From Candidatus Limivivens merdigallinarum (GTDB lineage Bacteria > Bacillota > Clostridia > Lachnospirales > Lachnospiraceae), in NCBI GenBank assembly GCA_018713105.1, contig DVFT01000171.1, positions 1-37,621 of the forward strand: a DNA stretch of 37,621 nt, read 5' to 3'. Numbering within the stretch: position 1 is the first letter of the stretch; every line of letters begins with the position of its first letter. This document shows positions 27,174-35,952 of the stretch, one piece after another. The notes beneath the pieces are model-generated. The model did not search any database. It saw nothing but the letters and a program-made list of their open reading frames with translations, and had not been told where the DNA came from. A program made the translations under genes and the position numbers.

Positions 27174-30100
27174 TTACTCGGTCCTCAATGCCTCCACCGG
27201 GTCGTTCTTTGCAGCTTTCCGGGAAGGGATCAGTCCGCCCAGCAGTGTCAGAAGCACACTCAAAGCCACCAGCACTGCTGCATATCCCACCGGCAGAATG
27301 GCATTGATGTCCGACCGCCCTGCAATGGAATGGATGATCTGATTTCCAGGGATCAGAAGGAGCAAGGTGATTCCGATTCCCATCGCTCCGGCGCAGAAAC
27401 CGATGATAAAGGTCTCTGCGTTGAATACCTGCGATACATTCCGCTTGGAAGCTCCGATGGCACGGAGGATTCCGATCTCCTTCTTCCTTTCCAAGACGCT
27501 TATGTAGGTGATGACTCCGATCATGATGGAAGAAACCACCAGCGAAATCGCCACAAAGGCTACCAGGACATAACTGATCACATCGATAATGTCCGTCACC
27601 GAAGACATCAGAGTTCCCACCATATCGGTGTAGGTGATCGCCTTCTCCTCCTGCCCTTCTGCCTCCATCCGGGCATTGTAATCGTCCAGAATCGCAAGGA
27701 TCTCTTCCTTACTCTCAAAATCTCTCGGATAGATGGCGATTCCGCTGGGGCTGTCCAGGTCTGCATAGCCCAGCATCCTGAGATTATTGTCGTATGCCGC
27801 ATCCTCGCCGGACATCATGGAAGTGAGAAGCTGTGTCAGTTCATCCTGATCCATCGTCACCTGGATGGCATCCATAAAAGCATCCTCGTCAATGCTGACT
27901 GCATTCTCAAGATTGCTCCCTACCTGTCCCAAAGCCTGCTGGATGGCGCTTGCCATACTGCTTCCAATCTGCCCTGCCACCTGCTGCATGGCAGTTTCCA
28001 GATTTTGGGAGAGCTGGGACATCGCCTCTTCTATTTTTCCGCTGATCTGCTGCTGGATTTTCTCCCCCAGATCCCCTCCCTGGGTCTGTACTTCACCGGA
28101 AATCCGGTCTGCAAGATTCATGATATCCGTGCTTGTCACGATATTCTCATAAATGCGCTGCTGGCCATCCTCGGACTGCAAGTAATTCAGAAATTCCTGA
28201 CCGATAGACACAGAATCCGACGAGCTGTTCTGCGCAGTATAATTCTGGTATCCGGCAATCAACGCGCTCATCACCTGCTGAAGCTGCTCTGGCTGGATGT
28301 CGATCCGGACACTCTCTCCAATAATCTGCTCCGCCTGGGAGTTGATGGTCTGCTGCACCTCTGCCGACTGCAGATAGGCAAGGATGGTTCCCACGTTGGT
28401 CTCTTGTATATCGTTCGCCTCAGCGTAAGACTGATATCCCACTACCAAACTTCCTGCAATTTCTGCCAGCTTTCCTTCCGGTACGGAGACCGTCATGTTG
28501 GAAAGGATCAAATCCCGAATACTCTCAGAAAGAAGCTGTTTTGCCTCATCCGTCTGCAGATAATCGCTGATGCTTCCAGCAGGATTCATCTGCTCCAGCT
28601 GCTCCTCTGTCAGGCTTTCTGCAAAGCCAGATGCCAGATCCTGGGTCATGGCCTGCATTTCCTCTTGTGACATGGAAAGATCCAAATCCTTTGTAAGATT
28701 CTGCAGATCCTGCTGCAGATCTTCTGTCAGTTCAGACAGATCTTCAAAATCCAGCAAGTTGGTAAGATCCAGGGAATCCGCATCAATCTGGAAGGCTCCG
28801 GAGATCGCGGAGGTATCCAGATTCAGGTTGGAAAGCCCTGACAGATCCACCTGGAACATACTTTCATCCACCTGGAACGCTTCCGCCATGGCATCGCCGT
28901 CCACCGTAAACAGGGAAGTCATATCGAACTCGTCTTCCTCATCCTGTTCCCCGAATTTCTTTCCGGTAAAAACATTGATGTTTCGATCCTGAAGCTGTTC
29001 TTTTACAATCTCACTGTCAGAAGCTTCCAGGATCACATGCTCCGTAAGGGACGGCAGATAACCGATTCCGGTACTCAGCATCGCGATATCCGACTCCTCG
29101 GAGGGCTGTACGATCCCCACGATCGTCAGATCCTCTCCCTGGCTGACCAAGTCTTTCAGATACGCTTCATCTCCGGATTTGTCCGTCCAAACATGGTACT
29201 CACTGTCGTATTCATAATAATCCGCGCTGTTTACCAGCTTAAAGACGGTTCCCAGAATGTCATCGTAGGAATAAGTTCCCTCGTCACTGGGAGTCTCCAC
29301 ATCCTCCTCTGCCATAAACTGGCGAACCATGGTATCCAGCTCCTCTGCGTCCCGAAGCCCCAGGGTGTACATCATCATATCGCTGATATTCCCCCCGGAA
29401 GTCAATACCAAGACACATTCATTGTATTCTTCCGGCCAACGTCCGGCTTTGACATCATACTGTTCCTGATACAGATCCGAATCCGCCGGCATCTCATAAA
29501 AGACATCCGTATTCATGCTCATAGACATCAGGCTGTTGGAGCTATCGCTGCTGATTCCCATAGCCGAAAAAGATCTGTCCGGATTCACCTGGCGGACCGA
29601 ATCTCCATCCGTACGAAAAATCTGCGGCGACACGTTGTAAGTATATTCGATGGATTTGGCATATTCCTCTACACCGCTCTTCCCGCAGTCCAGGTATTCC
29701 TTCAGGGAAGACAAGTCGTTGGAATCCATCTTGGAGAACAGGTTCGTCACCATTTCTGTAACTCCCACTTCCCCCGTTTGACTCTCGTCCCCTCCATCCA
29801 CCATGAGCATAGAAGAGAAATCAACTCCGGTGCTGTTGATCTCCAACGGATATTCCGACAGGGTATCCTCCTCCACCGACTGAATGTAGGCATTCACCCC
29901 CGTTGACAGAGAAAGGATCAGCGCAATTCCGATAATGCCGATGGAACCGGCGAATGAGGTGAGAAGCGTCCTTGCCTTTTTCGTTTTCAGGTTGTTAAAG
30001 CTCAAAGACAGCGCCGTGAGAAACGACATGGACGATTTGCCCAGGTTCCTGTGCTCTGGCGTGCCAATAGCCTCCTCATTCACCTCATAGGGCATGGAAT

Positions 30101-30761
30101 CCGCCCGGATCGTCCCATCCTTGAGATTCACAATCCTGGTGGCATACTGCTCCGCCAGCTCCGGGTTATGGGTCACCATCACCACCAGACGTTCCCTTGC
30201 CACCTCTTTTAAAAGATCCATGACCTGGATGCTGGTATCGCTGTCCAGCGCTCCGGTAGGTTCATCCGCCAGCAGGATATCCGGGTCATTCACCAGCGCT
30301 CTGGCAATCGCCACCCTCTGCATCTGTCCTCCGGACATCTGGCTGGGCTTTTTGTGGAGCTGATTTCCCAATCCCACCTGTTCCAGTGCCTTTTTTGCCC
30401 GCTCTCTCCGCTGGGATTTCGAGATTCCCGAAATCGTCAGAGCCAGCTCTACATTGGATAGCACGGTCTGGTGCGGGATCAGGTTATAACTCTGGAACAC
30501 AAACCCAATGGTATGGTTCCGGTAGGAATCCCAGTCCCGATCCTTGTATTTTTTGGTGGAGACCCCGTTGATGATCAGATCTCCGCTGTCGTAACGGTCC
30601 AGCCCTCCGATAATATTCAATAGCGTGGTTTTTCCCGAGCCGCTGGGACCTAAGATCGCCACGAATTCATTGTCCCGAAAATTCAGGCTGACATGGTCCA
30701 AAGCCTGCTGTATGAGGTTCCCGGTCTTATACTGCTTGCAGATGTCTTTGATTTGAAGCAT
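27174..30761 (-). CDS. Fused ABC transporter ATPase and FtsX/MacB-type permease with very large extracytoplasmic domain
   Basis: 1195 aa. N-terminal ATPase (GPSGSGKTTLLNIIGGLD, MSGGQMQRVAIARAL, LLADEPTGALD). TM segments flank an about 700 aa domain, then ISYVLVAFVAISLVVSSIMIGVITYISVLERKKEIGILRAIGASKRNV FtsX motif. Confidence 0.92.
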   Translation of the reverse strand: MLQIKDICKQYKTGNLIQQALDHVSLNFRDNEFVAILGPSGSGKTTLLNIIGGLDRYDSGDLIINGVSTKKYKDRDWDSYRNHTIGFVFQSYNLIPHQTVLSNVELALTISGISKSQRRERAKKALEQVGLGNQLHKKPSQMSGGQMQRVAIARALVNDPDILLADEPTGALDSDTSIQVMDLLKEVARERLVVMVTHNPELAEQYATRIVNLKDGTIRADSMPYEVNEEAIGTPEHRNLGKSSMSFLTALSLSFNNLKTKKARTLLTSFAGSIGIIGIALILSLSTGVNAYIQSVEEDTLSEYPLEINSTGVDFSSMLMVDGGDESQTGEVGVTEMVTNLFSKMDSNDLSSLKEYLDCGKSGVEEYAKSIEYTYNVSPQIFRTDGDSVRQVNPDRSFSAMGISSDSSNSLMSMSMNTDVFYEMPADSDLYQEQYDVKAGRWPEEYNECVLVLTSGGNISDMMMYTLGLRDAEELDTMVRQFMAEEDVETPSDEGTYSYDDILGTVFKLVNSADYYEYDSEYHVWTDKSGDEAYLKDLVSQGEDLTIVGIVQPSEESDIAMLSTGIGYLPSLTEHVILEASDSEIVKEQLQDRNINVFTGKKFGEQDEEDEFDMTSLFTVDGDAMAEAFQVDESMFQVDLSGLSNLNLDTSAISGAFQIDADSLDLTNLLDFEDLSELTEDLQQDLQNLTKDLDLSMSQEEMQAMTQDLASGFAESLTEEQLEQMNPAGSISDYLQTDEAKQLLSESIRDLILSNMTVSVPEGKLAEIAGSLVVGYQSYAEANDIQETNVGTILAYLQSAEVQQTINSQAEQIIGESVRIDIQPEQLQQVMSALIAGYQNYTAQNSSSDSVSIGQEFLNYLQSEDGQQRIYENIVTSTDIMNLADRISGEVQTQGGDLGEKIQQQISGKIEEAMSQLSQNLETAMQQVAGQIGSSMASAIQQALGQVGSNLENAVSIDEDAFMDAIQVTMDQDELTQLLTSMMSGEDAAYDNNLRMLGYADLDSPSGIAIYPRDFESKEEILAILDDYNARMEAEGQEEKAITYTDMVGTLMSSVTDIIDVISYVLVAFVAISLVVSSIMIGVITYISVLERKKEIGILRAIGASKRNVSQVFNAETFIIGFCAGAMGIGITLLLLIPGNQIIHSIAGRSDINAILPVGYAAVLVALSVLLTLLGGLIPSRKAAKNDPVEALRTE

Positions 30762-30917
30762 TTCCTGTCATTCCCCCTATTGACTATCACAATTCATCCA
30801 TTAAATTCCTCCACTTTCATTATTACTCCCTCGTAATTGAACTTGATGAATATCATAATCTTCCGGGAAACATTTGTCAACCTGCAAGTATCACCATCCA
30901 TCCGGCGGAGGATCCGT

Positions 30918-31280
30918 CTAATTCATCCGCTCCACCAGCTCTTCAATCGCCTTCGCGTAGGCGGTCAGCGTCCCTTTCCAGTTCTCCAGACATTCCTTTC
31001 CGTTCTCTGTGATGCGGTATTTTTTCTTATATTTGTTTTCGCCTTCCCGTTCCTCGAACTGCTCCAGAAGTTCCCTCTCTTCCATCAGCCGAAGATACCG
31101 GTACACTCCCGTAGCGTCCGGGCGCGAATCCCCGAACATGGAGAACTGCTCCATCTGCTTTAAGATCCGGTATCCGGTGCTGGGCTCCTCCTTCAGGATC
31201 ATCAGGATGATGGGCTGGATAAACCGGTCCAGATTTCCGCCCCGGCAGGCGCATTTTTCATTTTCCAAGATATTGCTCAT
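30918..31280 (-). CDS. PadR-family transcriptional regulator
   Basis: CACRGGNLDRFIQPIILMILKEEPSTGYRILKQME...GVYRYLRLMEERELLEQF...KKKYRITENGKECLENW. Confidence 0.85.
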   Translation of the reverse strand: MSNILENEKCACRGGNLDRFIQPIILMILKEEPSTGYRILKQMEQFSMFGDSRPDATGVYRYLRLMEERELLEQFEEREGENKYKKKYRITENGKECLENWKGTLTAYAKAIEELVERMN

Positions 31281-31312
31281 ATTCGCCGCGTTACCTCCTC
31301 GTATTTCCATCT

Positions 31313-31386
31313 TTAACTGCTTTATAGTTTCCTTTCTCGGTTTCCGTTCTTGACTGCTTTGCAGTTCCCTTTTTCGGTTTCCGTTT
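31313..31386. repeat. 37-bp tandem repeat x2 between the PadR and permease genes
   Basis: TTAACTGCTTTATAGTTTCCTTTCTCGGTTTCCGTTC / TTGACTGCTTTGCAGTTCCCTTTTTCGGTTTCCGTTT, 31/37 identical by eye. Confidence 0.75.
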
Positions 31387-31398
31387 TATCTTTCGGTC

Positions 31399-32301
31399 TT
31401 ATACCTTCCACCGGATCAGATGCTTTTCCATCTGTCCGATCACGAGATTCAGGACGGATACCACGATCCCCACCAGGATAATGCCCGCCACCACGTTGGT
31501 ATAATTGGCATAGTCAGAGTAATTTTTGATAAAGTATCCAAGCCCGCTGGAGGCTCCCATCATCTCCGCCATAGTCAGGATGAGGAAAGAGGTAGAGAGC
31601 GTCACCCGGAGATTCCGGATGATCCCGGGCCACACATAAGGGAACAGGATCTCAAAGATCATGGTCCTGCTGTCAGGACAGAGTGCCTTTGCCGAGTTTA
31701 GAAGCTGCTTCTCCATCCCTGTCACCCGAAGGATCGTGCTCATGAAGGTAGGCCAGAAGATCCCCAGGATGATCACCAGACAGGATGCACTGCGGAAGGT
31801 GGGCATCAGCGCCACCACATAAGGAGTGTAGATAATGGGCGGGATGGGGCTTATGACCCTGGCTATGGGGAAAAACAGATTCCGAAGCCTGGGAACCCAG
31901 CCCACTGCCATTCCAAGAATCATCCCAAGCCCGATCCCCACTGCCATTCCGGTAAACAAAAGCGCCAGGGAGGAGAAAATCCCCCGGATCATCAGCTCTC
32001 TCTGGGTGATGAATACCCGAAATACATCCTCCGGCGCCGGGATCAATACCCGATGGGCGATATTAAGCTTCGCTGTGACGATCTCCCACAGGATCAGAAC
32101 GACGTAGAGAAGGCTTAGGATATCCTTTGCCGCCGTATATTCTTCTTTGCGGAAGGCAAAGCTCAGATAGACTGCCTCCATAAGTCCCAATACAAACAAA
32201 AAAGCCCCGGGCTGTCCCACCTCTCTCTTTCCCGGCAGGCATACCAGCAGCACAGAGACGACAAACAGCACCGTGGGCAATCCCAATAATTTCCGTATCA
32301 T
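31399..32301 (-). CDS. ABC transporter permease, SsuC/TauC-type
   Basis: Binding-protein-dependent permease region ...SAKALCPDSRTMIFEILFPYVWPGIIRNLRVTLSTSFLILTMAEMMGASSGLGYFI; ATGA overlap with the upstream ATPase gene. Confidence 0.9.
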   Translation of the reverse strand: MIRKLLGLPTVLFVVSVLLVCLPGKREVGQPGAFLFVLGLMEAVYLSFAFRKEEYTAAKDILSLLYVVLILWEIVTAKLNIAHRVLIPAPEDVFRVFITQRELMIRGIFSSLALLFTGMAVGIGLGMILGMAVGWVPRLRNLFFPIARVISPIPPIIYTPYVVALMPTFRSASCLVIILGIFWPTFMSTILRVTGMEKQLLNSAKALCPDSRTMIFEILFPYVWPGIIRNLRVTLSTSFLILTMAEMMGASSGLGYFIKNYSDYANYTNVVAGIILVGIVVSVLNLVIGQMEKHLIRWKV

Positions 32302-33071
32302 TCTGCCTCCTCCCTGGAAAACAGATCCACAAGTTCCTTTCTAAGACCGCAGAAGCAGCCGCTTCCCGCAAGGTTTTCCGCTCTTCTTGGGCGTTCTAAG
32401 GAGACTTCGATCTCCTTTAACACGCCTCTTTTTCCAAAATACACGATCCGGTCAGCCAGAAGGATGGCCTCGTCAATGTCATGGGTCACAAAGAGAACGG
32501 TCTTTTTCTCTCCGTTCTCTCTCCCTCTCTGCCAGAGCTCTGTGATCAGAGTCTGAAGTTCCCCTCTTCGTTTGGGATCAATCGCTGCGAAGGGCTCGTC
32601 CAGAAGGAGCAGGGCGCTGTCCATGGCCAGCATTCTGGCAATGGCTGTCCGCTGCTGCATACCGCCTGAAAGCTCTGCCGGATATTTCTTCGCCGCTTCC
32701 AAAAGCCCCACCTGTCCGAGCGCTTTCAGGGAACGTTCCTTCTGTTTCTTTTTGGAAAGCTCCGGCTTGGCCTGCTTTAATCCAAAGCGGACGTTTTTTT
32801 CCACCGTCATCCAGGGAAACAGGGAGTTGTGCTGGAAGATCACGGAGGTCTTAAGCGTCGGTCCATCCAATCTTTCACCGTCCATTAGTACCTCTCCCGT
32901 TTCCGGTTTCACAAGCCCGGCTGCAAGGGAGAGCAGCGTGCTTTTTCCACAGCCACTAGGACCGATGAGCACCACGAACTCTCCTTTTTTTACCGCAAAA
33001 TCCAGTTGTTCCACGATCACCTCCGCTCCATAGCGGAATGTGACGTTCTTTAGTTCCAGATAATTCTTCAT
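32298..33071 (-). CDS. ABC transporter ATP-binding protein, SsuB/TauB-type
   Basis: GPSGCGKSTLLSLAAGLVKP, FQHNSLFPWMTV, LSGGMQQRTAIARMLAMDSALLLLDEPFAAID; ATGA overlap with the SBP stop. Confidence 0.93.
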   Translation of the reverse strand: MKNYLELKNVTFRYGAEVIVEQLDFAVKKGEFVVLIGPSGCGKSTLLSLAAGLVKPETGEVLMDGERLDGPTLKTSVIFQHNSLFPWMTVEKNVRFGLKQAKPELSKKKQKERSLKALGQVGLLEAAKKYPAELSGGMQQRTAIARMLAMDSALLLLDEPFAAIDPKRRGELQTLITELWQRGRENGEKKTVLFVTHDIDEAILLADRIVYFGKRGVLKEIEVSLERPRRAENLAGSGCFCGLRKELVDLFSREEAE

Positions 33072-34222
33072 CCGTTGTTCTCTTCAAATGCTTCCATAAG
33101 ATCCTGCCACATCTGCTCTTCGGGTTCCCGTTCCATCATCTCTTCTAATGCGTCCTCATAGATGGTGGTGTCCACCGCCTTGTCAATGTCCCACTGGCTG
33201 TTCTCCGGGATGTCCCCGTTGGAGTCCATGACCTCATAAAAATCCTGGATGCGGTTCTTGGCTGGATCCATACTGATTTTCATCACATCTGCGTAGACGC
33301 AGTAATCCACATATTCCTCAGACTGCCCGGAAAAGTCCATCAGTTTCTGGATCGTGGTCTCCTTGTCATCCCTCGCAAGCTTCATGGCCCTTAAATTGGC
33401 CACCTCAAATTTCACCAGGGCGTCTCTCTTCTCCTCAATCACCTTTCCTGAGGTTGTCTGTCTGCAGCATACGGCGTCCGGCGCATAATCGCCCACGTTC
33501 ATGGCTATGTGAAGTCCCTGCTGCTCTGCCACCTGTCCGAAGCCGCTGTTGACGAAACCTACGTCCGCCGTTCCCTTGCTGACCGCCTCGATAACGGACT
33601 GAAAGCCGTCCATCTCCACGAATTCCACCGTGTCCATGTCCACTCCGGCATCCCGGATGAGCTTTTCCATGATCATATGCCCTGTCTCCGGACGCACGCA
33701 GGCGATGGTCTTTCCCTCGTAATCGGTAAGATCCTTAATGGTATCCTTGTTCTCCTCCGTCACCACTGCCTGGCTTCCCTCAGAGATCGTCCCTCCGAAA
33801 ATCACGAAATCCGAACCCTGGGATACGAAGGTCACCGTCGGGATGATTCCAAGGGGCAGAATGTCGATCTTTCCCGTATCAATGGCTGTCAGCCCATCGT
33901 TGAGGCTGGCAATGCTCTCAAAAGACACATCCAATCCCTCCTCCTCGTAATACCCCATCTCGGAGGCAAGGACTACCATGGCAGCCTTGATGCTGTTTCC
34001 CGTATTTCCCACCACCAGGCTTGTAGGCTCGTCCGCTAAGACGCCCATCCCCAGCGAGAACGTCATCATCACCGCGGCTCCTGCTGCCCAAGTCCCCTTC
34101 CATACGTTCCCCCTTCTCCTTTTTCCTGCACGTTCGCTTTTCTTACCGAGCATCCTTCCCAATTCGTTCTTTCTTCCAGTTCCCATTGTTCTTTCCTTAT
34201 CCCTTTCTATCTCTTTTCTCAT
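33068..34222 (-). CDS. ABC transporter substrate-binding protein, SsuA/NMT1/THI5-like
   Basis: SLVVGNTGNSIKAAMVVLASEMGYYEEEGLDVSFESIASLNDGLTAIDTGKIDILPLG is typical of NMT1/SsuA-like SBPs. The start could also be 34186; the 34303 ORF start overlaps the upstream gene. Confidence 0.85.
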   Translation of the reverse strand: MRKEIERDKERTMGTGRKNELGRMLGKKSERAGKRRRGNVWKGTWAAGAAVMMTFSLGMGVLADEPTSLVVGNTGNSIKAAMVVLASEMGYYEEEGLDVSFESIASLNDGLTAIDTGKIDILPLGIIPTVTFVSQGSDFVIFGGTISEGSQAVVTEENKDTIKDLTDYEGKTIACVRPETGHMIMEKLIRDAGVDMDTVEFVEMDGFQSVIEAVSKGTADVGFVNSGFGQVAEQQGLHIAMNVGDYAPDAVCCRQTTSGKVIEEKRDALVKFEVANLRAMKLARDDKETTIQKLMDFSGQSEEYVDYCVYADVMKISMDPAKNRIQDFYEVMDSNGDIPENSQWDIDKAVDTTIYEDALEEMMEREPEEQMWQDLMEAFEENNG

Positions 34223-34262
34223 TTTTCCCCGGATCCCTTTCCTGCACGATCCGCTGTTTCCG

Positions 34263-34841
34263 TCATTTGTATTTCTTTCCTTTAAAGTAAGGACATTTCC
34301 CATGCTTACACTCCTTATTCTGGAGAAAATAGTGGCATTTCACCTCCGAAGGCATCTCAAGATGAACCGAAAGCCTCTCCCGGATCACCTCCACAGCCTC
34401 CTCAAACGCCAGGAATCCGTTTCTCTTGCAGCACCTGGGACCTTCCACCGAGGCGATCCGGATCAGGCTCCGCCCCGTAGCCTCATTCACCCACTGCCAG
34501 CTCTCCTCGGACAGCGGCGTGGTATTGGTATAAATGCTTAAGAAAATTCCCACGCCCACTGCTGCCCCGCAGTTTCCATAATATCCGCAGAATCCTCCCA
34601 GCACCTTCTTCGCCCGTTTTTTTGCCTCCTCCAGCATTGGAAGGAGCTCCTCTTCCGATTTCCGCTCCTTTTTGGCACATGCCGTGAGGAGCACTGCCGG
34701 AAACAGATAGTGGTGCTGGGGACAATGCATGGCAAGCCCCGGAAGATCCATACACTCCATCGCCCAGTCCCAGATGGTCCTCCCCTCCGGCTCTTTCAGA
34801 AACTCTCTGCATTTTTCTGTGATCGCCGCATAATCATCCAT
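34263..34841 (-). CDS. DUF5714-like Cys-rich protein
   Basis: MHCPQHHYLFPAVLLTA, GGFCGYYGNCGAAVGVGIFLSIYTNTTPLS, GPRCCKRNGFLA and C-terminal CHYFLQNKECKHGKCPYF. ATG at 34841 preceded by GAGAGGA; the 34883 ORF start is a TTG. Confidence 0.65.
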   Translation of the reverse strand: MDDYAAITEKCREFLKEPEGRTIWDWAMECMDLPGLAMHCPQHHYLFPAVLLTACAKKERKSEEELLPMLEEAKKRAKKVLGGFCGYYGNCGAAVGVGIFLSIYTNTTPLSEESWQWVNEATGRSLIRIASVEGPRCCKRNGFLAFEEAVEVIRERLSVHLEMPSEVKCHYFLQNKECKHGKCPYFKGKKYK

Positions 34842-34886
34842 CTTATCCACATCCTCTCTCGTTTTCTTATCAATTTTCCACAAATC

Positions 34887-35816
34887 CTACTTCTTTGCCA
34901 TGGAAAAATCGATCACTTTATCCGGATACCATTTGATCGCTTCCTTGACGCTCTTTGCCGCCGGCAGACCATTGCCAGCCAGCACCACAATTTCATTGAT
35001 CCCATGCACCTCTTCCTGGTACGGGGTCAGGTGAAAGAGATTGCCCACGCAGTCCAAAAGGTAGGTCTCTCCCTGAAGACGGACAAAGCCCTTTACCCGA
35101 TAGGTGTCATCCAGAAACATCTCCACAAATTTCTGAAGCTCATAGGGGGTAAACGTATCCCGGATCGTCAAGACAAAGCTCCTCAAGGTGATATCCTTGG
35201 TCTGGATCTCCGGTTTTTCCTTCACCAGCTCCGGCTGCTTCATTTCCTTCAGCCACCCATCCCCGATCCTGCCAAAGCTGGTCTCAAAGATCGGGATATC
35301 CGGCCGGTGAGCTTTGACCAGCTCCTTCACCCGGCTGATTTCCTCGGGAGATGCCAGATCCGTCTTGTTCAAAATGATGATATCGCTGACACTGATCTGC
35401 TTTTTGATCACAGTAGCGGTCCGGTATACCTTTTCAAACCGTTTCGCATCTACCAGGCAGATGCTCCCCATGTAGGATAAGCCGGGAAACTTGTCCTCCT
35501 GTGCCATGATCTTTTTCACATTGGTGGGATTGGAAAGCCCGGAAGCTTCGATCAGGATCACATCCGGCTGGCTTTTCAGCGCCTTCCCCAGCACTTCCTC
35601 AAACTTATCCAGCCTGCAGGAGCAAAAAATTGAGCCGTTGTTGATCTCATCTAAGACGCTTCCCACCTCTTTTAAAAGCTGCCCGTCGATTCCTTCCTTT
35701 CCGTATTCGTTGACGATCACATGGATCCGTTTTCCAGGAAAAAGGCGGATGAATTGCTTCAGAAAGGTAGTCTTGCCCGCCCCTAAGAAACCCGTTATCA
35801 TATATAATTCTGACAT
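34887..35816 (-). CDS. G3E-family GTPase (CobW/COG0523/HypB-UreG superfamily)
   Basis: Walker A GFLGAGKTTFLKQF, VNEYGKEGIDGQLL, ILIEASGLSNPTNV, IILNKTDLAS; GGAGG RBS. Confidence 0.9.
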   Translation of the reverse strand: MSELYMITGFLGAGKTTFLKQFIRLFPGKRIHVIVNEYGKEGIDGQLLKEVGSVLDEINNGSIFCSCRLDKFEEVLGKALKSQPDVILIEASGLSNPTNVKKIMAQEDKFPGLSYMGSICLVDAKRFEKVYRTATVIKKQISVSDIIILNKTDLASPEEISRVKELVKAHRPDIPIFETSFGRIGDGWLKEMKQPELVKEKPEIQTKDITLRSFVLTIRDTFTPYELQKFVEMFLDDTYRVKGFVRLQGETYLLDCVGNLFHLTPYQEEVHGINEIVVLAGNGLPAAKSVKEAIKWYPDKVIDFSMAKK

Positions 35817-35834
35817 TATTTCCCTCCTGTAATC

Positions 35835-35907
35835 GGAAAGCCTTCTATAGGAATTTATCCAATATTAGACTTAGTCTATTAGATAAACTCATTATAGAAG
35901 GCTTTCC
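35835..35907. promoter_or_regulatory. Long intergenic hairpin enclosing a 13-bp palindrome
   Basis: GGAAAGCCTTCTATA (35835-35849) perfectly inverted at TATAGAAGGCTTTCC (35893-35907); TTTATC/GATAAA inside; central palindrome TAGACTTAGTCTA (35866-35878). Confidence 0.8.
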
Positions 35908-35952
35908 CTTAGATTGCTATAATTTTTCTTTTGTTTTTGGTAGTTTCTTTGA

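Noticed and set aside
27150-28670. 506-aa ORF antisense to the ABC-FtsX gene
   Set aside because: Shadow of a convincing coding sequence, His/Leu-rich with no family motifs.
35835-35907. Simple intrinsic terminator of the UroD-Trx gene
   Set aside because: The stem is perfect, but no T-run directly follows it on the minus strand and the co-directional GTPase RBS begins soon after.
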